Shown here: in pieces, positions 8,140-16,792 of the stretch
Layout: every line of letters starts with the position of its first letter
Position numbering within the stretch: the first letter of the stretch is position 1
Assembly: GCA_903880005.1 (NCBI GenBank)
Contig: CAIRNV010000039.1
Location: 1-42,665, forward strand
Source: an uncultured Verrucomicrobiota bacterium
Lineage (GTDB): Bacteria > Verrucomicrobiota > Verrucomicrobiia > Limisphaerales > UBA9464
Length of the DNA: 42,665 nt
Direction: 5' to 3'
The notes under the pieces: generated by a model
The model's input: the letters and a program-made list of their open reading frames with translations, nothing else
Told to the model about the DNA's origin: nothing
The model's database searches: none
Position numbers and translations under genes: made by a program

Positions 8140-9480
8140 ATGATTGACATCACCTTTGGGGCGCCGCGCGGGCGTTGCGACGGGCTGCGGCGGCGGGACT
8201 TCCTGCGGCTGGGCTGCGTCGGGCCGCTGGGGCTTTCGTTGGCCTCGTTGCTGTCGGCCCAGAGGGCCGTGGCGGGCGCGACGCCGTCGCCGGGCGGTCG
8301 CAGGCCGCGGGCGCGGTCGGTGTTGATGGTCTTCCTGGGCGGGGGCTTGTCCCACCATGACTCGTTCGATCCGAAGCCCGACGCGTTGCAGGAGGTGCGT
8401 GGCAAGTACGGCACGATCCCCACGGACGTCGCGGGCCTGCGCATCGGCGAGCTGCTGCCCCGGCTGGCGCATCGCATGGGGCACTTCGCGCTCGTGCGGT
8501 CGGGGACGCACGAGAACGACCATCACGAGACCGCGAGCAACTGGGTGCTGAGCGGCCGCCTTGGATCCCCCTTTGGCGACCATCCGTCGATGGGGTCGGT
8601 GGTGGCGCACGAGACGGGCTTTGGCGGGCGGATGCCCCCCTACGTCGCGGTCCCGCGCAACCCGTCGTTCACATGGGAGCTGGGCAAGTCCGCGTGGCTG
8701 GGCGGGCGGTTCGAGTCCTTTGCCTCGGGCAATCCCAACGACAAGGAATGGCGCGTGCGGGACCTGAACCGGCCGCCGGGCGTGACGGACGACATGCTGG
8801 CGCGGCGCAAGGCGTTGCTCGCGGCCGTGGACCGGTTGGGGGGGCGCGTCCGGGGCAACGACCAGCTCGACACCCACGATGAGTTCGGGCGCAAGGCCGC
8901 CGAGCTCGTGCTGTCGCCGAACGCACGCGACGCCTTCTCGGTGGACCGGGAGCCCGCCGTCGTCCGGGACGCCTACGGGCGGACGGACTTCGGGCAATCG
9001 TGCCTGTTGGCGCGGCGACTCGTGGAGGCCGGCGTGCGCTTCGTGACGGTGAACTACGGCGGGTGGGACCATCACGCCAAGATCTTCGACGCCCTCGACA
9101 AGAAGCTGCCGGAGTTGGACATGGGCCTGGCGGCCCTCGTGACGGACCTGTCGAACCGCGGCCTGCTCGACGAGACGTTGCTGCTGGTGATGGGCGAGTT
9201 TGGAAGGACGCCCCGCATCAACAAGGACGCGGGCCGGGACCATTGGGGCCGCGCCGGTTCCATGCTGTTCGCGGGCGCGGGCATCCGCGGCGGGCAGGTG
9301 ATCGGGGCCACCGACAAGGAGGGCGCGTTCGTCACGGATCGCCCCGTGCGCCCGGCCGACGTGGCATGGACCGTGTACGAGGCCCTGGGCATCGACCCGG
9401 GGAAGATCCTGACGACCCCCGAGGGGCGGCCCGTCGAGATCCTCGACCAAGGCGCGGCGGTCCATGAGCTGTATGGCTAG
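8140..9480 (+). CDS. DUF1501 family protein with Tat-like signal
   Basis: A 446-residue DUF1501 protein (alkaline-phosphatase-like/sulfatase-related fold). Residues 16-25 read LRRRDFLRLG, a twin-arginine-type export motif, followed by a hydrophobic stretch ending around AVAGA. The conserved core includes LMVFLGGGLSHHDSFDPKPD, TASNWVLSG, VNYGGWDHHAKIF and LLLVMGEFGRTPRINKDAGRDHW, where His and Asp residues resemble metal ligands of the alkaline phosphatase superfamily. The substrate is unknown. The gene begins 4 nt after the DUF1553 gene, and DUF1501 is the standard partner of DUF1549/DUF1553 proteins in Planctomycetes and Verrucomicrobia. The pair is probably co-translated and exported together. 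Confidence 0.92.
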   Translation: MIDITFGAPRGRCDGLRRRDFLRLGCVGPLGLSLASLLSAQRAVAGATPSPGGRRPRARSVLMVFLGGGLSHHDSFDPKPDALQEVRGKYGTIPTDVAGLRIGELLPRLAHRMGHFALVRSGTHENDHHETASNWVLSGRLGSPFGDHPSMGSVVAHETGFGGRMPPYVAVPRNPSFTWELGKSAWLGGRFESFASGNPNDKEWRVRDLNRPPGVTDDMLARRKALLAAVDRLGGRVRGNDQLDTHDEFGRKAAELVLSPNARDAFSVDREPAVVRDAYGRTDFGQSCLLARRLVEAGVRFVTVNYGGWDHHAKIFDALDKKLPELDMGLAALVTDLSNRGLLDETLLLVMGEFGRTPRINKDAGRDHWGRAGSMLFAGAGIRGGQVIGATDKEGAFVTDRPVRPADVAWTVYEALGIDPGKILTTPEGRPVEILDQGAAVHELYG

Positions 9481-10240
9481 GACCCAGACGTGGGCGCTGG
9501 CGGCTGCGGCGCTTTGGGCGACGGCGGTGGCGAGCGGGGCGGAGCCTGCCAAGGCCGAGCCGCCCGTGGTGCGCGTGGTGCAACCCCTCGGCGTCGAGCC
9601 GGGCGACACCGTCCGGTTGTCCGTGCGCGGGCAGCGCCTCGATGGCGTCGAGTCCGCGTCCGTGCCCGCATGGCCGGGTGCCAAGGCCGAGATTGTGTCG
9701 CGGGGCGAGGCGCCCGGCATCAACGGGTTGGATGCGGCGCGGGTGGGCGACCGAAGGATCGAGCTGAAGTGGTCCGTGCCGCCGGACGCCTTGCCCGGCA
9801 CCAACGCGGCCTTGGTGTTGGCCGGGACGAACGGCGTGTCGGCGCCGTTTCCCCTGGTGGTGGTTCGCAAGGGGCTGTTGGTGGGCGAGAAGGAGCCGAA
9901 CGACGGCTTTCGCGACGCGCCGGGCGCTCCCGTGCCGGTGGTGCTGCGGGGTGGATTCGCGGCGAAGGGTGACGTGGATGTGTTCCGGGTCGCCGTCCCG
10001 GCGGGCAAGCGGCTCCGGGCCGAGGTGCTGGCGGAGCGGGCGGGCTCGACGTTGGACGCCATGCTGACCGTGTATGACGCGCGCCGGGCGGTGGTGGCGG
10101 CGGTCGATGACTCGGCCGGCCGGGACCCCGTGTTGGAGTGGGAGTCGAAGGAGGGGGGCGAATTCTTCGTGGCCGTGGGGTATGCCAACGACCAAGCCGC
10201 GCCGACGCACGATTACCTCCTGTACCTGACGTATCCATGA
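9464..10240 (+). CDS. Exported protein with PPC-like C-terminal domain
   Basis: A 258-residue protein with an N-terminal signal peptide (ALAAAALWATAVASGA, residues 11-26). An Ig/IPT-like region follows (VRVVQPLGVEPGDTVRLSVR). The C-terminal domain reads GDVDVFRVAVPAGKRLRAEV near residues 170-189, then STLDAMLTVYDA and FFVAVGYAN, the pattern of bacterial pre-peptidase C-terminal (PPC) domains. No catalytic domain is present, so it is likely a binding or accessory partner of the cassette. The first ATG at 9464 overlaps the DUF1501 stop by 17 bp; an ATG at 9473 is equally possible. The downstream gene overlaps it by 4 bp. Confidence 0.8.
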   Translation: MSCMARTQTWALAAAALWATAVASGAEPAKAEPPVVRVVQPLGVEPGDTVRLSVRGQRLDGVESASVPAWPGAKAEIVSRGEAPGINGLDAARVGDRRIELKWSVPPDALPGTNAALVLAGTNGVSAPFPLVVVRKGLLVGEKEPNDGFRDAPGAPVPVVLRGGFAAKGDVDVFRVAVPAGKRLRAEVLAERAGSTLDAMLTVYDARRAVVAAVDDSAGRDPVLEWESKEGGEFFVAVGYANDQAAPTHDYLLYLTYP

Positions 10241-11643
10241 AGGCGCGGGATGGGACGCGACGGGGTTGGGCCCGGGTGTGGGCGGGGATGCTTGCGGGCG
10301 CGGCATGCGTCGTGGCGGGCCCCGCCGGGATTGCGGCACCGGTTTCCTATGTCCGTGAGGTCGCGCCCATCCTGCAGAGGCATTGCAACGGGTGTCATCA
10401 CCCGGGGAAGGCGAAGGGCGACGTGGACCTGACGAGCGTGGCCTCGCTTCGGCGTGCCGGTCGTCACGGCGCGCCCGTGGTCGAGGGCAAGCCTGGCGAG
10501 AGCGTCCTGTTGTCCGAGGTCCAAGGTGCCGAGCCGGCGATGCCGAAGGATGGGAAGCCGTTGTCGGCGGAGCAGGTCGCCGTGCTGGAACGTTGGATTC
10601 GCGAGGGGGCGGCGGATGACACGCCGCCGTCACCGCCGATGCCCACGGAGCCTCCCGTCTATGCGTCGCCGCCCGTGCTGGGGGCCGTGGATTGGTCGGG
10701 CGACGGCCGATGGCTGGCGGTGGCCGGGCGCGGCGAGGTGCTGGTGTTCGATGCGCGCTCGATGTTGCGGGTTCGCCGGTTGCTGGGCGCGCCCAGGAAG
10801 GTGGACGCGCTCCGGTTCTCGCCGGATGGCGCCACGCTGGCGGTGTTGGGCGGGGAGCCTGGGGTCCGGGGCATCCTGCAATGTTGGAAGGTGGAGGGTT
10901 GGCGGCGGACGGTTCATGCGGAGGCGGGGCACGACCTGTTGATGGGCCTGGACTGGCATCCGGACGGGACCCGCATTGCCTGCGGCGGGGCCGACCGGAC
11001 GGTGCGCGTGATGTCGGCGAGGGACGGCTCGGTGATGGCGTCGGCCGGGGTGCACTCGGACTGGGTTCGGGGCGTGGCGTGGGTGGACGACGGGCGACGG
11101 TTGGTGTCGGGCGGGCGGGATCGTTCGTTGCGATTGCTGGAGGGCGTGACGCTGGGGTTGCTGGACGTGATCAATCGGGAGGGCGAGCCGGTGGGCATGG
11201 TGGCTCGCAGGCCAGGCTCGGAGCAGGTGGCGTTTGCGGGCGGGGAATCGCGGGCATGGTTATACCAGGCCTTCGCAAGGCCGTCGGCGGCCGACCCTGG
11301 CCAGGACCCGAACCATGTGCGCGAGTTTGACGTCTGGCAGGGCGGGTCCACCGCGCTGGCCTTCAGTCCCGACGGCCAATGGATTGCCACGGCGGGCGCG
11401 CCGGCGGGCGTGACCGTCCAGAAGGTGGAGGGCGGTGGACGGGTCGTGTCGTTGCCGGGACACGAGGGGGTGGTGTTTGGGCTCGCGTTTGATGCGCAGG
11501 GGAAACGGTTGGCGACGGCGGGCATCGAGGGCCGCCTGAGGATCTTCTCGATGCCGCAGGGCACGCTTCTGACGAATGGGGTGCCCGTGGAGGTGGGGAC
11601 CGTGGCCGGGGGCGGGTCCGCAAAGGAGGCCCGGGGGCGCTAG
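10237..11643 (+). CDS. Exported c-type cytochrome/WD40 repeat protein
   Basis: A 468-residue protein. A signal peptide spans about residues 1-34. A planctomycete-type cytochrome c domain (VREVAPILQRHCNGCHHPGK) has heme-binding Cys50-x-x-Cys53-His54 and a later MPKDGKPL segment that may supply the Met ligand. The C-terminal two thirds are WD40-like blades (for example ALRFSPDGATLAVLGG, LDWHPDGTRIACGGADRTVRV and LAFSPDGQWIATAG). This architecture is common in Planctomycetes and Verrucomicrobia. The ATG overlaps the preceding stop as ATGA, implying translational coupling. It is the last gene of the cassette. The partner and electron-transfer role are unknown. Confidence 0.9.
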   Translation: MKARDGTRRGWARVWAGMLAGAACVVAGPAGIAAPVSYVREVAPILQRHCNGCHHPGKAKGDVDLTSVASLRRAGRHGAPVVEGKPGESVLLSEVQGAEPAMPKDGKPLSAEQVAVLERWIREGAADDTPPSPPMPTEPPVYASPPVLGAVDWSGDGRWLAVAGRGEVLVFDARSMLRVRRLLGAPRKVDALRFSPDGATLAVLGGEPGVRGILQCWKVEGWRRTVHAEAGHDLLMGLDWHPDGTRIACGGADRTVRVMSARDGSVMASAGVHSDWVRGVAWVDDGRRLVSGGRDRSLRLLEGVTLGLLDVINREGEPVGMVARRPGSEQVAFAGGESRAWLYQAFARPSAADPGQDPNHVREFDVWQGGSTALAFSPDGQWIATAGAPAGVTVQKVEGGGRVVSLPGHEGVVFGLAFDAQGKRLATAGIEGRLRIFSMPQGTLLTNGVPVEVGTVAGGGSAKEARGR

Positions 11644-12001
11644 CCGAGTGACGCGCAACCGTGTGAAAAGAGCCGAGGCCCGCCGGGGACTTTCACCCGA
11701 CGGGCCTCGACCGCGACATTCTCCCGTGGTTGGCCACCTCCTTGGCAAGCATCAGGGGAACGGGGGTATGGGAACGTCTTGGGAGGCGGGGTTGCAAGAA
11801 TGGAAAACGTTTTTGCCAACGAGGGAGGCGAGGACGGGACGATGTCGTGGGCGCGGACGTGCGTGCGAGATTTTCATTCGCAAGTGCCCCGGCCTTCGCA
11901 CGGCTTGCGTGAGAATCGGCTGGGCCAACGGACTCCTTCCAACTGCATTGCGCGGGCTTGGTGGAACTCCCGGACTTCGGGCCATGGCAATCGGGCCTTG
12001 A
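11644..12001. other. 358-bp non-coding gap after the cytochrome cassette
   Basis: No convincing gene lies here. It contains the hairpin at 11674-11709 and, around 11870-11914, a weak imperfect inverted repeat (a GATTTTCATTCGCAAG-like arm against CTTGCGTGAGAATC). Short ORFs cross the region in several frames but lack codon bias. Confidence 0.6.
11674..11709. terminator. Hairpin downstream of the cytochrome cassette
   Basis: CGAGGCCCG (11674-11682) and CGGGCCTCG (11701-11709) form a perfect 9-bp stem with an 18-nt loop, 30 bp after the WD40 gene stop. There is no U-tract on the plus strand; on the minus strand the stem is followed shortly by CTCTTTTC. It may stabilise the 3' end of the cassette transcript or act with Rho. 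Confidence 0.35.
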
Positions 12002-12361
12002 ATGAATCCGGAACGTGGGCATGCGTCTGACGTGGGCATGAGTGCGTTGTCGGAGCGTGGACCGTCTTGGGACGGCGGGGATCCAACGGGTGTTGGGGAT
12101 GTCGAGGCGCGTTGGACGTGTGACGTTGGCTGCGAGGACCTTCGCGGTCCTTGGACGAGCCGTCTGCGGGCGCGTTGGCCGCACGTGCCGGCTCGGATGC
12201 TGGAGCGGGCGGTGGGCGAGGCGTGGGCGCTGGCCTCGTTCGCGGGCGTCCCGAGCTTGTTGTTTCCGTTGCTGGCCGAGGAGAAGGCCATGGAGGTCGT
12301 CGTATGGCACGAGCGTCAGCGGCGGATCCTCGAGCGCACGTGGGCCTTCGTGACCGAGTGA
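12002..12361 (+). CDS. Hypothetical small protein
   Basis: An ORF of 119 codons that I do not recognise. The second half (from about residue 55: RARWPHVPARMLERAV, FAGVPSLLFPLLAEEKAMEV, then RQRRILERTWAF) has strong third-position GC and the amphipathic pattern of a real helical protein. The first 40 codons are less biased, so the true start may be the internal ATG at 12038 or later. No signal peptide or membrane segment is evident. It stands alone between two hairpin-containing gaps. It could be a lineage-specific protein. Confidence 0.45.
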   Translation: MNPERGHASDVGMSALSERGPSWDGGDPTGVGDVEARWTCDVGCEDLRGPWTSRLRARWPHVPARMLERAVGEAWALASFAGVPSLLFPLLAEEKAMEVVVWHERQRRILERTWAFVTE

Positions 12362-12483
12362 TGGTTCGGTCTGGAAACGGCCTTTTGTGAGGGGGTGGGG
12401 TCATCCTGGCGTGTGAAGGCCGGTGGCCGACACGCGGCGGACGTTCGGATCCGATGGAACGGTGAGTCGATCTGGTGGCCGCG

Positions 12484-13545
12484 TCACTCGCTCGCCAGCG
12501 AGGTGGCATCGCCGATGCGTTGCTCGATGTCGCGGACGATGGGCAGGGCTCGGGCGACGGTGGTGGACTCAACCTGCCCCGGGAAGGCCTTCAGCCCCAC
12601 GTTGGCGATGCCGAGGACGTCCCCGTTGCGATCATGGATGGGGAGGGTGACCCACGAGACCTCCTTGCCCTTGGTGAAGTAGGCGCGGTTCTCGTCCCAT
12701 GTCCGCCGTTCGGCATCGGTGGCAACGCGCCCAACCTCGGAGGACGTCCGGGACGCGAGGACGACGAGTTCCTTGGAGCCCGACTTGCGACCGAGGATGT
12801 GGAGGTCGGCGAGGCGGGGGTTCTTCTGGAGCGCGGCGCGCAGGACGACGGAGGCGAGGCTTTCCAGGGGACGATAGCTGAGGCGCAGGTCGGCGAAGTA
12901 GGCGGTGGAGTCGGACTTGGTGAAGAAGCCGACCTTGCCGGTGGCATGGGAGTTGTCGGTGAGCGCGGGGATGGCCTCCTTGCCATCGAGGGACACCTCG
13001 ATGCGATTGCCGGTGCACTTGACGCCCAACTCATGCCACTCGCCCTTGCTGATGGGGATGTCGGGCCCGATGGGGGCGGATCGCTGGCCCCCGACAAACT
13101 TATAGAACCGGATGTTGCGGCCCAGGGTGCTGACGCGGACGACGTAGAAGTTGTTCTCGTCCGCGAGGCGGAAGACGAGCCCGGCCATCTCGGCGACGCC
13201 TGCGCCCGAGACCTGGAATCGGGTCTTGGCCTCGAAATCCCCGAACCGTTCCTCGTCGAAGACGAACAAGGGATAGCGTTCGTCGGTGGGGTCGAGTTGG
13301 GCCTGGGTGATGACCGTTCGTCGTGCGACCTTTGGGGCGAGGTCGCTCAGGGGCTTCAGCGTGGGCGGGACGTCGGCGAGGACGGCTTTCCAATCGGCTT
13401 CCGGGCCCTGGCCGACGCGAAGGGAGCGCCAACCCGGAGGGCGGTCGCCCTCGCGCAAGGTGGCGAAGTCGAAGATGCGTTCCTCTGCCTGCGCGGCGAG
13501 CGCCACCAGCAGGGCGGCGAAGAAGGCGATGCACGGACGAGTCAT
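12484..13545 (-). CDS. Exported LamG/DUF1080-like protein with sensor-like C-terminus
   Basis: A 353-residue protein with a clear signal peptide (residues 1-20, cut after AQA). Residues about 22-225 resemble the concanavalin-like fold of DUF1080/LamG proteins: ERIFDFATLREGDRPPGW, FEAKTRFQVSG, AGLVFRLADENNFYVVRV, GEWHELGVKCTGNRIEVSLD, and a closing strand KVGFFTKSDSTAYFADLRL. The C-terminal part (about 230-353) is different: RTWDENRAYFTKGKEVSWVT then LPIHDRNGDVLGIANVGLK looks like an extracytoplasmic PAS/Cache-type sensor strand set. I infer a secreted or periplasmic ligand-binding protein. It sits alone, transcribed toward the orphan ORF at 12002 and divergently from dapF. Confidence 0.7.
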   Translation of the reverse strand: MTRPCIAFFAALLVALAAQAEERIFDFATLREGDRPPGWRSLRVGQGPEADWKAVLADVPPTLKPLSDLAPKVARRTVITQAQLDPTDERYPLFVFDEERFGDFEAKTRFQVSGAGVAEMAGLVFRLADENNFYVVRVSTLGRNIRFYKFVGGQRSAPIGPDIPISKGEWHELGVKCTGNRIEVSLDGKEAIPALTDNSHATGKVGFFTKSDSTAYFADLRLSYRPLESLASVVLRAALQKNPRLADLHILGRKSGSKELVVLASRTSSEVGRVATDAERRTWDENRAYFTKGKEVSWVTLPIHDRNGDVLGIANVGLKAFPGQVESTTVARALPIVRDIEQRIGDATSLASE

Positions 13546-13753
13546 GGGCGTAGGCTACACGGGTTGTGCCTGCGGGTGGAGCGTTGCTTGCGCCGGGATG
13601 ACGTGGGGCTCCGTGCCATGGCCGAGCGGTTCGCGCCACGAAGTCCACGGGTCCGCAACGGCGTCGGGGTTGGCGGCGGTTGAACGCCTGGGACGGATGC
13701 GGCGAATGGGCGCTCGCCTCGTGGGGGCCCTGATGGCTACGCTGCGACCTGAC

Positions 13754-14566
13754 ATGACGCTCGAATTCGTGAAGATGAGCGGCGCGGGCAATGACTTCAT
13801 CCTGCTCGACGACCGCGAGGGGGCCATCCGGCTGGATCGGGAGCAGGTGGCGAGGTTGTGCCACCGGCAATTTGGGATTGGGGCCGACGGCTTGATCCTG
13901 CTGGTGCCGAGCGCGACGGGGAAGGCCGACTGGGCGTGGCGCTTCTTCAACTCGGACGGTTCTGACGCCGAGATGTGCGGCAATGGGGCGAGGTGCTTCG
14001 CGCGCTACGTGCAGCGCGTGACGGGTTGGTCCCGGCCGGGGCTGACGTTCGAGACGGCGGCCGGCGTGATCCGGGCGACGCTGGAGGGTGAACAGGTCAC
14101 CATCGGGTTGACGGAGCCCACGGGGATGCGGTTGGGCGAGCGGGTGCCCGTGGCGGCGGGAGCGCTGGAGGTGCACTCGGTCAACACGGGTGTCCCGCAT
14201 GCGGTGGTGTTCGTGCCGGACGCCGACCAAGCCATGGTGCAACAGCAAGGGGCGGAGCTGCGGTATCACGAGCACTTCAAGCCTCGCGGGACCAACGTGA
14301 ACTTCGCCCAGGTGCTGGGCCCGGGACGCATCCGCGTCCGGACGTACGAGCGGGGCGTCGAGGGGGAGACGCTGGCCTGCGGGACGGGCGTGACGGCGAG
14401 CGCGTTGGTGGCGTCGCGCGTGCATGGGTTTCAGAGCCCGGTCCGGGTCCAGGTGCAAGGCGGGGACCTGCTGGAGGTGTCGTTCGACCGGGAAGGGGAG
14501 GCATTCAAGGACGTGCGCCTGAAGGGCCCGGCCACCTTTGTCTTCGAGGGGCGCATCACGATCTAG
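13754..14566 (+). CDS. dapF: Diaminopimelate epimerase
   Basis: DapF interconverts LL- and meso-diaminopimelate in the lysine and peptidoglycan pathway. The 270-residue length matches the family (about 274). The N-terminus MTLEFVKMSGAGNDFILLD fixes the start at 13754. Both catalytic cysteines are visible: Cys75 in MCGNGARC and Cys209 in ACGTGVTAS. The QFGIGADGL, FNSDGSDAEM and NTGVPHAVVF motifs are also present. It leads a plus-strand run, with the TPR protein starting 16 nt downstream. A meso-DAP peptidoglycan is implied, in line with current evidence for cell walls in PVC bacteria. Confidence 0.97.
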   Translation: MTLEFVKMSGAGNDFILLDDREGAIRLDREQVARLCHRQFGIGADGLILLVPSATGKADWAWRFFNSDGSDAEMCGNGARCFARYVQRVTGWSRPGLTFETAAGVIRATLEGEQVTIGLTEPTGMRLGERVPVAAGALEVHSVNTGVPHAVVFVPDADQAMVQQQGAELRYHEHFKPRGTNVNFAQVLGPGRIRVRTYERGVEGETLACGTGVTASALVASRVHGFQSPVRVQVQGGDLLEVSFDREGEAFKDVRLKGPATFVFEGRITI

Positions 14567-14582
14567 GGGACACGGGGGGCGC

Positions 14583-15473
14583 ATGAAGGACCGAACTGTT
14601 TCGACGGGGATGGGCCGGGCGGTGGCGGGGACCCTGGCGGCCACGGCCCTTGCGTGGCTCATGTCCGGCGGCCGGGTGGCGGCCCATGGCAATGACTTCG
14701 AGATGATCTTTGCGCTCACGCAGGAGCTGGCCAAGCGCCCCGGCGACGCGGGCCTGCTGCTGGAGCGGGCGGAAGTTTACCGGGCGCACGGCGACCTGGA
14801 GGTGGCGCGGCGGGACTTGGAGGCGGCCATCGCGGCGCAGCCCAAGTTCCAGCCGGCGCGGGTCCGGCTGGCGATGGTATGCCGCGACCAAGGGCGGCCG
14901 GACGAGGCCTTGCGATGGTTGGACGAGGCCGTGGCGGCGGAGCCGGGACAGCCCTACGTGCGGTCGGTTCGATCGGATGTTTACCGCCGACTGGGGAGGC
15001 ATGCGGAGGCATTGGCGGACCTGGAGGCCATCGTTGCATCCAAGGACGTGGAGCCGGTGCCCCAGCTTTACCTCGACCGGGCGCGCGTGCAGCTCTCGAT
15101 GCCGAAGCCGGACACGAACGCCGTGGTGGCGGGCCTGGATCAAGGAATCGAGCGCATGGGGCCGGTTCCCAGCCTGCATCTGATGGCCTTGGACCTTGAG
15201 GAGGGTTCGGGACAGGTGGACGCAGCCCTGAGGCGGATCGACGGCTTGGCGAAGGAATCGTCCCGGAAGGAACGATGGCTGGAACGTCGGGGCGACCTGC
15301 TTGCTCGCATCGGACGCGTGGACGACGCCCGGCGGGCGTGGGGCGATGCCATCGCCGCGCTCGACGCCCTTCCGGAGCGCCAGCGTCGCACGGTCGCCAC
15401 CACGGAGTTGCGGGCGGCGATCGAGGCCAAGCTTGCGGGGGCGAAGGCGAACGGGAAAACCTCGGCGCCGTGA
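14583..15473 (+). CDS. Exported tetratricopeptide-repeat protein
   Basis: A 296-residue protein with an N-terminal signal or anchor segment (AVAGTLAATALAWLM, residues 13-27). TPR units follow: GDAGLLLERAEVYRAHGDLE then VARRDLEAAIAAQP, FQPARVRLAMVCRDQGRPDE then ALRWLDEAVAAEP, and YVRSVRSDVYRRLGRHAEAL then ADLEAIVAS, plus later degenerate repeats. TPRs mediate protein-protein contacts, so the function depends on partners. Its stop overlaps the start region of the downstream phosphatase, which suggests the two act together outside the cytoplasm. ATG 14583 is chosen because it places the hydrophobic segment at the N-terminus. Confidence 0.82.
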   Translation: MKDRTVSTGMGRAVAGTLAATALAWLMSGGRVAAHGNDFEMIFALTQELAKRPGDAGLLLERAEVYRAHGDLEVARRDLEAAIAAQPKFQPARVRLAMVCRDQGRPDEALRWLDEAVAAEPGQPYVRSVRSDVYRRLGRHAEALADLEAIVASKDVEPVPQLYLDRARVQLSMPKPDTNAVVAGLDQGIERMGPVPSLHLMALDLEEGSGQVDAALRRIDGLAKESSRKERWLERRGDLLARIGRVDDARRAWGDAIAALDALPERQRRTVATTELRAAIEAKLAGAKANGKTSAP

Positions 15474-16786
15474 GGAGGATGGGCTGGTACTTGTGGATGG
15501 GGCTTGTGACGTGGGCCTTGGCCGCGCCGCAGGGTGTCGCGCAGCCCGCGAAGCTGACGCGCGGCCCCTACCTCCAGTTGCCCACCCATCGCTCGATGGT
15601 GGTGCGGTGGAGGACGGACCGGGAGTCGAAGGGCTACGTTCGTTGGGGGCTTTCGCCGGAGTCCGCGACCAACCGCGCGTCGCACAAGGGGATCCTTTCG
15701 GAGCACGTCGTCCAGATCGACGGCTTGCAGCCCAACACGCGCTACTACTACGCGGTGGGCACGGAGACGAACCGTTGGCTGGGCGAGCCCGGCCCGGCGT
15801 TCTCGTTCATCACGTCGCCCGCCCCTGGCACGGTGCAACCGGTGCGGGTCTGGGCCGTGGGTGACGCCGGGACGGCCACGACCAACCAGGTGAACGTGCG
15901 GAAGGGCTTTGAAGCGTGGCACGCCCGGCAACCGGCCGACCTTTGGCTGATGCTCGGTGACAACGCGTATTCCACGGGGACGGATCGCCAGTACCAACGG
16001 GCGGTGTTCGACGTGTACACGGACCTGCTCCGGCGCGTCCCCGTCTGGCCCACTCTGGGCAACCACGACGCCTACTCCGCGGACTCATCCACCCAGTCCG
16101 GCGTCTATTACGACATCTTCTCGCTCCCCTCCCGCGCCCAGTGCGGCGGGCTGATCTCCGGGACGGAGGCCTATTACTCGTTCGACTTCGCCAACGTGCA
16201 CTTCGTGTGCCTGGACTCGCACGACTCGGACCGGTCGAAGGGGGGCGCCATGGCCGAGTGGCTGCGGGCGGACCTCGCGGGCAACTCGCGCGACTGGATC
16301 ATCGCCTTCTTCCATCACCCCCCCTACACGAAGGGGTCGCACGACTCGGACAAGCTGTCGGACTCATCGGGGCGATTGGTGGAGATGAGGGAGAACATCC
16401 TGCCCATCCTGGAGGCGGGCGGGGTGGACCTGGTGTTGACGGGGCACTCGCATTCCTACGAGCGCTCGTTCCTGCTCAACGGGCACTACGGCTATTCCAC
16501 CAACCTGGCGCCCTCGATGGTCCTGGATCGCGGCAGCGGGCGCATCGACCACGAGGGCGCGTACAAGAAGGATGCCGGCAACGCCGCCCACCAAGGCGCC
16601 GTGTACATCTGCGCCGGCAGCTCAGGGCAGGTATCGGGCGGCAAGCTCAACCATCCGGCGAACTGGGTCTCCCTCAACAAGCTGGGATCGCTCCTGCTCG
16701 ACTTCGACGGCCTGCGCCTCGACGTGCGCTTCCTCGGCGACCGCGGGCAGGTGCGCGACTACTTCACCCTCCTCAAGAAGCCCTAG
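15470..16786 (+). CDS. Purple-acid-phosphatase-like exported metallophosphoesterase
   Basis: A 438-residue protein. The GTG start at 15470 overlaps the upstream stop (GTGA) and gives an Arg-Arg n-region before a hydrophobic signal peptide ending near GVAQ; the ATG at 15479 directly follows AGGAGG with no spacing and is the alternative. The N-terminal fibronectin-like domain (RGPYLQLPTHRSMVVRWRTD) is typical of purple acid phosphatases. The dimetal core motifs follow: VGDAG, MLGDNAYSTG, TLGNHDAY, FFHHPPYTKGSHDSD and LTGHSHSYERS. The family hydrolyses phosphomonoesters and sometimes diesters; the substrate here is unknown. It is exported, so phosphate scavenging is likely. Confidence 0.9.
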   Translation: MRRMGWYLWMGLVTWALAAPQGVAQPAKLTRGPYLQLPTHRSMVVRWRTDRESKGYVRWGLSPESATNRASHKGILSEHVVQIDGLQPNTRYYYAVGTETNRWLGEPGPAFSFITSPAPGTVQPVRVWAVGDAGTATTNQVNVRKGFEAWHARQPADLWLMLGDNAYSTGTDRQYQRAVFDVYTDLLRRVPVWPTLGNHDAYSADSSTQSGVYYDIFSLPSRAQCGGLISGTEAYYSFDFANVHFVCLDSHDSDRSKGGAMAEWLRADLAGNSRDWIIAFFHHPPYTKGSHDSDKLSDSSGRLVEMRENILPILEAGGVDLVLTGHSHSYERSFLLNGHYGYSTNLAPSMVLDRGSGRIDHEGAYKKDAGNAAHQGAVYICAGSSGQVSGGKLNHPANWVSLNKLGSLLLDFDGLRLDVRFLGDRGQVRDYFTLLKKP

Positions 16787-16792
16787 GCCCCC

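Noticed and set aside
8705-8720. GGTTCGAGTCC, like a tRNA T-loop
   Set aside because: Lies inside the DUF1501 coding region and no acceptor or anticodon arms can be built around it.
8125-10188. 687-codon minus-strand ORF opposite the DUF1501 and PPC genes
   Set aside because: Antisense open frame produced by GC bias; no recognisable domain.
11870-11914. Imperfect inverted repeat as a possible further MITE copy
   Set aside because: No match to the GGAACGATTCA ends or core of the 159-bp element; pairing is interrupted.
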